Source: Takakia lepidozioides
Lineage: Eukaryota; Streptophyta; Takakiopsida; Takakiales; Takakiaceae
Direction: 5' to 3'
NCBI GenBank assembly: GCA_030704615.1
Contig: CM060731.1
Coordinates: 22,136,001 to 22,200,000 of the forward strand
Length of the DNA: 64,000 nt
The position numbers were made by a program, and so were the translations under genes. A model generated the notes under the pieces. It had not been told where the DNA came from. It searched no databases and saw only the letters and a program-made list of their open reading frames with translations. Shown here one piece after another: positions 21,843 to 31,630 of the stretch (positions are counted from its first letter, which is position 1; the number at the start of each line of letters is the position of its first letter).

Positions 21843-24800
21843 TACTCACAATCAAAATCGTCGTCAATTTCGTTGTCATCGTAATCCAATGGCACTGCTG
21901 CGGCAGCGACATCTGTCTGTACCTGAGGTGGAACCCTCATGGAGGGGAGCAATTGCCTCTTTGTACAGCCCTCCATCCCCCTCAAAGGCGAATAGATGCC
22001 TTCCAGCAGCCTTGCAGGCATGGAACGATGCCCCTGCCAGACGAATAAACCAAATGAGCCACGATATGCGCACGAACCTGCACTTTCGAATTACAACAAT
22101 GAAGGCAGATTATTGCTAGAGTGTGAAGGCCGAACCTGTTCCAAGAGTGAGGTCAACAACACGGGACCCTTCAACACTGCAAGACTCAATGACTGTTTGC
22201 ATGAATGCAGGACTCTTTTCCCGTGCACCTCTCCATGGCTCTCCGGAATTCCGCAGCACAGTAAGTGAGGCGTCCACGTAGTTGTAGATAAAATCATCAT
22301 CCACGGGATCGCAGGACGAGTCAACATGCGTTCCCCCTTTCAAGACCTGGAACTCCTTAACGGATGACGGTGTGGTGGGGTGGCGTTCTCTTACGAGACA
22401 GTGTGCATCAAAAGCTCGTGTCTACGAAATGAAAACACCGGACTCAGTCAGGTGAGCGCCAAGGCAACATCAAGGTAGGTAGCAGATGACAACCTTGCAC
22501 TACGATTTCGTCAACGCAAGGATGCAGGAGAAGATTGACAGCGCAAAAGGAAAATAAGTCTATCCAAACACGGGGAACATTTCTACAAGATTTAATGAAA
22601 TGGAGGATACGACATACCTTCTGGCCTGGGAAGTCCCCCTTTGTAAGTGGGAGACTATTAACTCCATTCCAGCTTTTAATCACCTTCATCCCACCAGACT
22701 TCAGGGAACTGGACAGTAGTCGTCGGCACTTTGCATTGGCAGCTTGTAGGATGAGCAAACACCCATTGTCAGCCAAGAAGTTCCCACAGAACTTGAAGAC
22801 CCAGGGCCAGTAGCGCTCGTCCCATTCATTCCAGGCTGGAGTGACACCTTTCGGTGGAAGATCTGGGACTAGAAGCCCGTCTGGAATGTCCACAACAACG
22901 AGCTCGCAGACAAAGGGTTTTTTTCTCTCCGTTCACCTACGATGGACCTTTCCCAGCCTCACCCCCCAAGCAATTCAATTGAAATGACATTTGACCACAC
23001 TGCAAGAACCAAGTGACAAGGAGGGGAGTGAATAAGGAATTTACCAGAGTGAGGAATGAAGACAAGTCTCCCGAGTTGGGGACTTCTCTTTGATTGTGCC
23101 GCCTTTCCTCCTTGATTCCATCATGTCCAAGAAGCTTTCGTTGACTGTCTTGTGTTGGTAGCCCGTGGCAACTCCTCTGCCAGGGTTAGGTAGGGCCTCG
23201 TATGGTTTGTCCGACAGAGCTAGTTGTGAACCCCTCTTAGCCCCTCTTGCCACAGCAGCCGCTGCCTGACCTTTTTCGCCATCTTTCTTTTTGTCCTTCT
23301 TTTTTCCACCCTTCTTTTTCGGGCTCTGATTTACAACTGGTTCCTTTGCTTTGAGAAGCCGGAGATCTCTCAACTGCAGCTGCTTATCTGTCAGAGGAGC
23401 AAGAGCCTCTGCATTGTCATTCAAATTTTGCAAGACGTTCTCCTCCCAGGGTGTCGATTGTTTCGGGCAATCAAGGTACCACCCACAGTCTTTGAAATGA
23501 AACCTGCTCTAGTCCTCCAGAATGCCCGCTGTGTACATTGTTGTGTCGAGATTTGTCTTTGCCCAACTGTCAATGAAGAATGGGTACGAGCTTAGAAAAC
23601 CACCTGGAAAAAGTACTCCGTGGATATATTTGCGAAAACAAAACCAACAAATATCATGAGAGTTCATAGGAAGACATGATAGCAGGCACCATTCTTTTTG
23701 TTGTAACACTTAACAAAAAACAATCCAAGTGCAGGGTAAATTCATCCTTGCGTCAATGAAATCCTCTTTTCGTTTATGAAACAAGAGTTTGACACTTAAG
23801 AAATCATTTTATAACGTAAGTCGTGGGCTGCCATCAAACAGGCTTGCGTCAACGCAAGCCTCATGCAGACCCGGTAAAAGTCCCGTTGCCTCAATGTTTT
23901 TGCAACAAGGGAAACAATGCATAGTTGTACTTAAAATTGTCACAACATACCCCTTCCTAATACGTAGTTCAAACTACCAATATATATTCCACACACTAGA
24001 CAGGCTTGCGTCAACGCAAGCCTAACCCTAGCCCAAAAACACTCGGGAGAAAGATAGCCATGAGTAGGAGGGTCCGCAGGCGTGCCTTAACGCAAGCCTC
24101 AATAGAGAAAGCTACTATCTTTTAAGAACAGCTCACAACATTAAAAAGCATGAAATGAAACCTGTATATGACTCGTTTCATCGCCTGCTCCCCATTGTAC
24201 TGCGCATCGAACAAATTCGAACGGTTAATCCCACCATCAACAGCAAATTCACGGAAGAACGCATGGTCCCAAACTATCCCTTTCCACCTCCTTATCCAGG
24301 TCTCGAATGACTCATCTGGTGTAGCAACGACTATCTTGAAGTCTGTTAGAGATTTCTCCATAACCTCCTCAGCCCTCTCCTCCAACTGCCACTCAAATAA
24401 CTTGGTTAGATTTTGCGAAGCACTCAAAGACATTCAAAACAGACATTGAAGACCTGTGAAATTCTTACCTGCACCTAGAATGTGGCTTTATGAAGCCAGA
24501 TGTCCCAAACTTGGTCACTGAAAGGGGTGACAACTCCAGTGGTGGCGTTCTTCTCGCCCATGGGAAAACTATTTGCTTGCCGTAGAACAGGCTCAGAGTT
24601 CCAAATTTGAAGCCACCGAATTTTCACTGCTGGCTCCACCATTGCCGTGGCAAGCCTGTGTAGCTTCTCTTGCGTCATTTCAGGCTTTGTTGTCTTGCTC
24701 CAATGAATGTGAACCTCATCCAGAAACTGAGGGCCAAGACCGGGATCAGCTATGCGTAGTCGCTTGGTGAACGCAGTCACCACCTTCCCGCGGAATTCGT

Positions 24801-27253
24801 TCATGTGGAAGGTCATTGCCGCCTCGATACCGTAGGCAGTGCGTTCACTTTCAGGAGTTTTCCCGTAATATTCCGCTTTTCCCCTCCCTCCCGCATCAGC
24901 AATTTCTTGCTATCCAACCCAAAGGCAACGTTGAAAATTTCAGACTCCAAAATGTGAAATAGGTACCTGAGTCTAAACTTCGCAATGATCCAGGCTTGCG
25001 TTGACACAAGCCTGAACATGGGTACATATGAATGCTTAAAAAATAGCAGTTTGCAGGACTTACCGTGTACATTTACTCCAGGAACGCATCCCTCGTGAGT
25101 GTGTACCATGTCTCCGCCCTTTTGGAGGTCTCGCACTTCTCGAAGGCCTCGGGTGAAAGAATAGTCTTGAAGCTCGACAATGGCATCTGTCCTAGCTTTT
25201 GCCTCTTGAATAATGTATGCACCAAGTTTGTGGTGACATGGGAAGACTCTGTCTGCCTGCACCATCAAGCCGATAGTGAGAAAAGGACTTAATGGCAAAT
25301 AATAGCATCTGAGGCTGCATCAGAATCTGGTGGTTGAAGAGAACTTACTTGTTTATATCATGCATGGCTGTTAGTAGATGTGTGTAGTTTCCCTTCGGAT
25401 CCAAAACGCACGCCGCGACGGAGTAATGACAATCTTTCTCCTCTCGATGCATAGAAACAATGCACTCCAGCCAGGCAAGCAGGCGGTGGTTCCCGTCCCA
25501 AACAAAGAATATCTTGTTACTGTACACCTGCAACTCCGGACTCTTGGAGAGAGACTGCTCGAATTCCAAATTCACTTCCCTCCAGCACTCATCCCACTTT
25601 CCCTCGATGCCCTCGTCTACCAGTCTCTTGTTCCCATAGGAGTCTCCAACAGAAATGTAAAAGACAGGGGTTCCAAAAACATACCCATGCACGAAATCTC
25701 CTTGAAGCTTCCTGATATCCCCGGTCAGGGTAGGACGAACAGCAGACATTGATATCATCCTACAGAGGGGTACCATGAGGTTCGCCTCCATAACCATCAT
25801 GGATCGGATTACCTGTCCAGATTTCACTTTCGAGTTTGACTCTATCTTGATAGCCATGCCTTTGTAATCCATATCTGTGTCTTGCACTTCTGTCTGGACT
25901 GCTGTCACTGCACCAGGGCCTTTGCCCTTTCTCCTCTTCTTCTGCCTATCAAAAACAAGAAATACATTATCAGATCAAAAGCGGGATTATGTGATCCATG
26001 AGATCAGCCTTGCGTTAACGCAAGCATGATATGGAGGTCTTCAAAGGACCGTTTTACAACCCCAAACAGGCTGAGATCCACATACTTTCATTGACGCAAG
26101 CATGGATGGGACAAAGGAAAATTCTCTCACAAAGGATGTTTTCCTTTTCTTCTGGCTCCTGCATACGTTTGTATGGAAGAAACTTCAGGCTTGCGACAAC
26201 GCAAGCCTGGTCTGTGTGCCTGCTTACCTCGCTATCTCTAGAACTATGTTTAGATTGAGAGACTCAAATAGATATAAACTCAAAGTTCAGGGAATTACCA
26301 AGTCTTGCTTGCGTCAACGCAAGCCTAGTCTGTGTGCTTGCTTACCTCGCTATCTCTGAAAAACTATGTTTGGATTGAGTGAGAGACTCAAATAGATATA
26401 AACTCAAAGTTCTGGGCATTACCAAGTCAGGCTTGCGTCAACGCAAGCCTGGTCTGTGTGCCTGCTTACCTCGCTATCTCTGAAGAAACTAAGTCAGGCT
26501 TGTGTCAACGCAAGCCTGGTCTGTGTGCCTGCTTACCTCGCTATCTCTGAAAAACCAAGTCAGGCTTGCGTCAACGCAAGCCTGCGCTGATGCTTGTTCC
26601 GTGTACCATGCTTCTCTACTGAACTACACTATGCCAAATTGAAGTGTTTCAGATGGAAAGGCTATCATGGTTTCGTTGACACAACCATGGACAGTGTGCT
26701 CTCACACAGAGGCAGGGAGCAAATATTCACCTCTGAAGGGTGCTCGCCTTGGCCTGATGGTGCTGATCCATCCCTTTTGTTCCCCTTGTCCATCACCGCG
26801 ACCTGCTCTCGTAGAGGCCGCAAGCGAGCGGAATTGTTAGACATGAAAAGAATACAATGCTCAGTGTACAAGTAAGTGGACAATGGTTTAGGGTTTTCTC
26901 ACCTCGACTTGTATTGCTTCTTCTTGGGCCTCTTGCAGGGAATGGAGTTGAGAAATACTGAGGTCGCCCGGTCCTAACATAGATTGCGTTCCTGCATCTT
27001 CCATGTGCTCGTCTTCGGTTTGAGCCTCGGCATCATGCCCTACTCCCGTCCGTGTTCCTTTGTCTTCGCTCTGTTCCTCATTCTCGTCTGCAACAAGCGA
27101 AACAAACTCTCCCTCTTCCCGACCTTTTTCTCTACTAGATGCCGCAACCATCTTTTCAAACACTCGTCCTAACCTCTTGCCCTTCATTCTCTCATGTGCT
27201 TTCCTTCTCTCTCTCTCTCGGTTGTGAAATACAAAGACTGCCTCCTTCTGCAA
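21843..27253 (-). CDS. ParB-like domain fused to a beta-class DNA-methyltransferase-like domain (element 2)
   Basis: Predicted exons, about 10 or 11: 27253-26903, about 26850-26731, 25945-25349, 25256-25064, 24966-about 24464, about 24433-24162, 23603-23045, about 22910-22618, 22346-22136, 22033-21923, and an acidic end DYDDNEIDDDFDCE to TAA 21843. Most borders have GT/AG. Domains in order: a charged coiled-coil-like N-terminus; a ParB/Srx fold with RPTLTGDIRKLQGDF and FFVWDGNHRLLAWLE (DGNHR motif); a Lys-rich linker; then VVVDIPDGLLVPDLPPKG (motif-IV position), PWRGAREKSPAFMQ, VVDLTLGTG|ASFHACKAAG and RHLFAFEGDGGLYKEA (motif-I region). Motif IV before motif I is the beta-class order, as in ParB-MTase fusions of bacteria and phages. 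DPPY is replaced by DIPD. Breaks: TAG at 24477 and 23511 and a shift near 24850. A further exon down to 21508 is possible. Confidence 0.65.
23744..23765. repeat. Palindrome P2, copy 1 (weak)
   Basis: ATCCTTGCGT / ATGAAATCCT around CA, in the intron upstream of the 23603-23045 exon. Confidence 0.4.
23840..23861. repeat. Palindrome P2, copy 2 (perfect), intronic
   Basis: AGGCTTGCGT-CA-ACGCAAGCCT, in the intron between exons ending at 24162 and starting at 23603. Confidence 0.93.
24002..24023. repeat. Palindrome P2, copy 3 (perfect), intronic
   Basis: Perfect copy in the same intron, 162 bp from copy 2. Confidence 0.93.
24078..24099. repeat. Palindrome P2, copy 4, intronic
   Basis: AGGCGTGCCT / perfect ACGCAAGCCT around TA, in the same intron. 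Confidence 0.75.
24992..25013. repeat. Palindrome P2, copy 5, intronic
   Basis: AGGCTTGCGT / ACACAAGCCT around TG, in the short intron 25063-24967. Confidence 0.85.
26006..26027. repeat. Palindrome P2, copy 6, intronic
   Basis: AGCCTTGCGT / ACGCAAGCAT around TA, just upstream (minus sense) of the ParB-like exon. Confidence 0.75.
26082..26103. repeat. Palindrome P2, copy 7 (weak)
   Basis: ATACTTTCAT / ACGCAAGCAT around TG. Left arm diverged. Confidence 0.5.
26187..26583. repeat. Tandem array of five P2 palindromes with spacer units
   Basis: P2 copies at 26187-26208, 26305-26326, 26429-26450 (perfect), 26496-26517 and 26562-26583 (perfect). The spacers repeat: two long units (start-to-start 118 and 124 bp) and two short (67 and 66 bp), all containing GGTCTGTGTGCCTGCTTACC and TCGCTATCTCT. 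On the minus strand each spacer holds GCGAG|GTAAGC, a perfect-looking 5' splice donor, followed about 20 nt later by the palindrome. The array lies in the intron before the ParB-like exon and arose by local duplication. Confidence 0.9.
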
Positions 27254-27697
27254 CGCTTGAACGCACTCCTATCTGTTCTAAACCCCTCCAGCTTGATAGG
27301 CACTCTGCACGGTCACTCTATCTGAAAGGACGGTGCTTTGCAGAGGGGTATTTCAAATGACGATTGAGGTTTGGGGATGAACGGAAAAGGTCCTGTCCGC
27401 AACTTTCGTTACATTGTCCACGTAGGGCTTTTTCATGATGTGTTATGTGCACTTCTTCATCCACCCTGGATGTCGGCGAATGCCATAACATGTGTCTAGC
27501 GGTGACAGGTTGGTTGTTGCTGAATTCGGCGCATGCAATGCATTGGATACCTTTTCCGATACGCCCTCAATGTAACGGTCAAACTCAACGTTGTGAACGC
27601 GCATAAATCAATGTTGTCCATTTAACCGTTGGGTCTTGTCCAATCACAGCTTATATAGGCACGGACGTGTGGTGGCCTAGACGTCCCTTTTGATAGT
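27254..27697. promoter_or_regulatory. Divergent promoter region of element 2
   Basis: The 440 bp between the minus-strand start (27253) and the plus-strand leader hold a CCAAT word (27640-27644) and TTATATAGGC (27651-27660) on the plus strand, 40 bp before an ATG at 27698. This mirrors the TATATA(A/G)GG boxes of element 1. No palindrome is present here. Confidence 0.5.
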
Positions 27698-29343
27698 ATG
27701 AAGCGTCGGTCAGTGCCGGACATCCTCATCCTTTGGCAGTACATTCCTGACATCATTTCAGCAGATATTACGTCTTTGAGGATTCGTACTAGCTGCTTTT
27801 GTACTCCTAAGTTCTTCAGTGCACGTACTCCGTCCTATGCACTACACTTTACCTGCACCCACCTGAGCAATGGATCCCTCAGCGGACATAGCAAAGTTCT
27901 ACTGTGCGTCCCATTCAAGGCCCATTTGCAAAGGTCGCGGGTGGAGATGGTGTCGTTGTTGTGCAGGAGGACGTTCTCTGTAGAAGCTTGGAACTTGAAG
28001 TTGGAACTGTCCATGTTGAGAAAGAAGTGTACGATGATTCCGGTAGGGTTGACAGCATGTTGATACTGGAGCCAGATATGGTTGGGAGTCGTAGAGAATG
28101 GAGATTTCCGGCGGGCAACTACCGTGTTCACGGGGATCAAAGACGCCTGTCTGCAAGTTCCATCTTGACACCCATAACAGCTGCTTCGGTGGCTCCAGCC
28201 TTCATACCTGCTCCCATAAAAAAGGAAGAGACCAGCATTTCCACTACATTCGTGGAGCTCTCCGAAAGCTCGGATGAGGACATTTCGGAGATCCCTGCAC
28301 CGCCAAACACGAGTGCTTATGTCGACGCAGATGTTCTGGAGATTACAAGTGTCATTCCCAAGCTGCAGTCTCTGAAAGGTTTGCCTAATTGCAGGAGTGA
28401 TGTGCGTGGGATTGCATGGGGGACAATTCGAATTGAAAGAGCAAAATGTCTGCCTGCTGAATTTGATGGTGCTGTCCTCTTCGAGTTGCCGCCTCCAACC
28501 TCATGTGGAGGTTTGGCTGGTTTGATGTAGGGTATGGACAAGAAACATGATGGACACCCTTGGTGCCGGACGAAAACTTCCAACATACACAATCCTCATG
28601 GGTTGAAGTTTCGGAGATCAGTTTGCGTTGGGCACCTGCGATGTACAAATGCAAATTGCAGTGGCCTGGGGCCGACTGGTTCCGCAAACGAAACCGAGTG
28701 GGAGGGCTGTGCGGACAATCCATTTGCAGTGGGTTGTGCCACTCCAAGTAACACTACGTTCATCTGCAGGTTCTGCAAATTCGTCCCCACATGCATTGCC
28801 ACCTGCAAAGCTCGCATGTGCTACGTTTTTCATCGTTGCCAGACCCTTACTCGGGCTTGTATACATCTCGGAAATCGTGATCACCCCGTGTGCAAAGGAG
28901 ATTGCAGGGAAAGTATAGATACGGCACTGGGACTCCTGCAGCAAGAAGTTCACAACGCTCCGAATGCTACGTCGTCAGCCATTGCACTTGCGGCAATCAA
29001 GACGTTCTTTCTTGGAGAACCAGACGATATCTTAGCCAAGCTGGACTCCTCAAAGCTAGATGCTGTTATGGACCATTTTTCCACTTTAAGCTCGCCCAAT
29101 GTCCGGAATCACATCAAAGCACTACGAACAGGCCCAGGGAACAGAGGTCCTCTTGATAGCATTCTGGACTTGAAGCGTAGAAGCAAATATGACTTTATTC
29201 AAGATAGTGGCTTTCCAGGCCAGGGATCGGCTGACAAGAAAAAAAGAGCGGACTCCAACCACATGAGGACTCCCTCAGATGTTGTGGTGCCTCGTCAATC
29301 CAAGCCCGCGGGAATCCACTATTCTTCTGCGAGACATTCAATG
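27698..29343 (+). CDS. Cys/His-rich zinc-binding protein of transposon type (element 2)
   Basis: One frame runs from about 27892 to a splice-donor-like ATG|GTAAAT at 29343, broken only by a TAG at 28528. The N-terminal half is an acidic, Ser-rich region (ELSESSDEDISEIP). The second half is rich in paired Cys and His: HPWCRTKTSNIHNPHG, CVGHLRCTNANC, FICRFCKFVPTC, RACIHLGNRDHPVCKGDC. The H-x-G-x-x-x-H-P-V-x-x-G-x-C motif and Cys pairs look like the zinc-binding N-terminus of a plant transposase-like family. No catalytic core follows within the next kilobase, so the gene is probably truncated. The start is uncertain: an ATG at 27698 lies in another frame that stays open to 28063. Confidence 0.5.
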
Positions 29344-29420
29344 GTAAATTTCAAAACCATTTCTCCACTTTCGTTTGCAGTTTGTTTTGCGGTCCCAAAC
29401 CAACTCCGTCGTTTTTAAAC

Positions 29421-30633
29421 AGGCGAGGATGGAGCCGCATACCTTCTTGAATAGTCTACTCTAATCTTACTCTCATTTTTCATCTTCAAAACACAATAGC
29501 TTTGTTTGGAAACCAATTTTTGGGTGATCTCAAATTGAGTTGACAACAAAAATAAATTGCAACATCTAATTTAAAGTTCCTATGAAAAAAGATATAAATG
29601 AAAATAGACTAGTTTAGACTGGACAAAAATTTCGCAAAGTGAGCCACTGTAGCATGCTTCTGCCCAGCAAGATCTGAAAATTTGCTTTTGAGTCCACCAT
29701 TTCTTGTCGTTCCTGGACAAAGTTCTTCACATCGTGCATTAAGAAAAGCCACACCTTGCGATTGCGCTTGTCCCACCATCGTGAGAGCTCATGCTGTGTA
29801 CTCAAAATCTGTGAACGTCTCCATCTGCGAATCGCGATCGGCCTGCGAAACCCCTCCTGCGCTTCAAGAAGATAAAAAAAACGGGCAGTTTGGGTAGTCT
29901 CAAAACACTTTGTGCGACGAATTCTATTGGCGATTTTCGGACGAGCAGTCCGGGCAGATTGACGAAATTTGACGACGAAACGTGGCAACGAAACGTGGCG
30001 ACGATGATGTGGCGACGATGACAGCTTAACTCTTTATAAACCCTGAATTTGACCCTGGATAAATGAATGGATAAATGAAGGGTATGTTTAACTGAACAAT
30101 AGCCTGGTTTTATCCTTATCCTCAGGATAAATTATGGCATTGTCATGTATTTACATATAACTAAAAAAACACATCATGACGCATTTTATCCGGACCCGGA
30201 GGGTATGTTGAAATACAAAATTCTAGCGATGACTGAAGGTCGGAAGCTAGTTTAGCGTAGAGCAGGAATAGGGTGCCAAAATGCCACGTTTTCGTCGCCA
30301 TTGTTGAAAGCTCTTGAAATGATATATGTGAATTTGGGATGTTTTGTTGGCTTGGTATGGTATCTGAATATGACACAAAGAAACCACTCATACATTCAGT
30401 GCCTCAGGAAAGAACAATACTATCATTCCTACGACATACAATGCCCTGAACATATGGGAACTCCTACATTCAGTGCCATGTACATATTTGGCGTCCTGCA
30501 TTTGTCTTTGGCTCAGCTGCTTCCTAGAAATGTACTTGACATATTGATTTGTGTTAATGAGTACAACCAAACAGTCTCCATGCAACTACACACGGATCAT
30601 CAGGCCAATTTTTGATGAGCAAAACCAACTGGT
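29421..30633. other. Intergenic, one unrecognised minus-strand ORF
   Basis: A 124-aa minus-strand frame (29988-29614, ...LSRWWDKRNRKVWLFLMHD...) is basic and Trp-rich but not recognisable. Other frames are weak. ATAAATGAATGGATAAATG-type words occur near 30060. Confidence 0.4.
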
Positions 30634-30638
30634 CCAGG

Positions 30639-31241
30639 TGTCACGGACATAGCCCAGAGGAACTTACCAGGAGTAAATACCAGAAGTTACCAAGTTATCA
30701 TGTTATCGGAAGTTACCATAATTTACCATGATTTACCATGATTTACCATGATTTATCATTACTTACCAGGTTACCGGGAGTTTATCAAATTACCAAGAGT
30801 AACTTGGGAAACTGCTCAGGAAGCTTGCTTTGGAGGAAACTTCTCCATCAAGATACCTCTTTTATTTAAGGAAGCTTCTCCATTGAAAACTTCTCCAGCA
30901 AGAAACCTCCATAAGGGAAGCTTCTTAGGGAAGCTTCTTAGTAGCCAGTATATATAGGAGGCGAGGCTGGACACTCTTCAGTCTTGCCAACACTAGTTCA
31001 AGCTACTCTTGTTTCCAGTTCCCAGTACCCTAGCCCAGTTTCCAGTATCTGGTAATCCAGTCCAGTTTCCAGCATTCCAGTATTCAAGTCGTGTTCCAAT
31101 ATCTTGTATCATTGTTCATTGTTATAAAGATCGCCTTGATTGTTATTTACTCATCGTGCATACGGCCACGCCGACCTTGACTTTTTGCCGACCTCTAGTC
31201 TGATCTCTTGTTTGTGTTCAGTCATGTTCTCGTCCTTGACA
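30639..31241 (+). mobile_element. Solo LTR (603 bp) with 5-bp target duplication
   Basis: Starts TGTCACGG and ends CTTGACA, flanked by direct repeats CCAGG (30634-30638 and 31242-31246). A TATA box (TATATAGG) lies near 30951. An ATTTACCATG minisatellite sits at about 30712-30765. Length, TG...CA ends and TSD fit a solo LTR, probably of Gypsy type. No internal domain remains. Confidence 0.8.
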
Positions 31242-31246
31242 CCAGG

Positions 31247-31630
31247 TTGCGTGATCCGAGCCTACACCTCCAAAGCAAAGTAAACATACCTGCAATTGAA
31301 AATACACGTTCTATCTCAATTTGACTAGCTGAGATACCAAGAACCTGACGGGCTAAAAAGCAACTGTAGGGAACTGCTCTTCATGAGTTTTCCACCACTG
31401 CAAGGGGTTATCAGAAGACTTGGATAAAATCTGGAGATGGCGAGAACATGCAAGCTCACGTCGCATCTACAACACCCACGTCCAACAACCAACAATGATC
31501 ACCATCATAGTCCTCATATGTTAAATGCTCGTATAAGTTCAGATTATACTAGGCATGAATCTATCGGATTTCAACATAATTAGTACTTCAATATTGCATA
31601 ATACATCAACCGGTTGAAGTCATAACAAAA
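31247..31630. other. No gene seen
   Basis: Short spacer between the solo LTR and the hAT remnant. No domain or repeat recognised. Confidence 0.4.

Larger units (their letters stand above)
21500..29420. mobile_element. Element 2: ParB-methyltransferase-like gene and zinc-binding gene
   Basis: A minus-strand multi-exon ParB-methyltransferase-like gene (21843-27253) diverges from a plus-strand Cys/His-rich gene (about 27.7-29.34 kb). It carries its own palindrome family, P2 (arms AGGCTTGCGT and ACGCAAGCCT), which is absent from element 1. No transposase core, TIR or TSD was found. It may be a truncated element, or the right half of one composite element with element 1. Confidence 0.5.

Noticed and set aside
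23840-26583. P2 repeats as a CRISPR array
   Set aside because: Spacing is irregular, spacers are themselves repeated, the host is a eukaryote, and copies lie in introns.
26594-26875. Plus-strand gene overlapping the element 2 second exon
   Set aside because: It is the antisense shadow of the minus-strand exon with plausible splice sites.
28498-28515. A thirteenth P1 copy (AACCTC...GAGGTT) in the zinc-binding gene
   Set aside because: Only 6-bp arms match and it lies in element 2 coding sequence; likely chance.
7340-28530. Stop-codon reassignment (UAR as glutamine) in the element genes
   Set aside because: Most in-frame stops are TAG or TAA, but a TGA (17266), TAA within the transposase and several true frameshifts fit decay better.
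7243-29420. Integrated giant-virus DNA
   Set aside because: No capsid, polymerase or packaging gene is seen, and the genes are intron-rich with a transposase-like partner.
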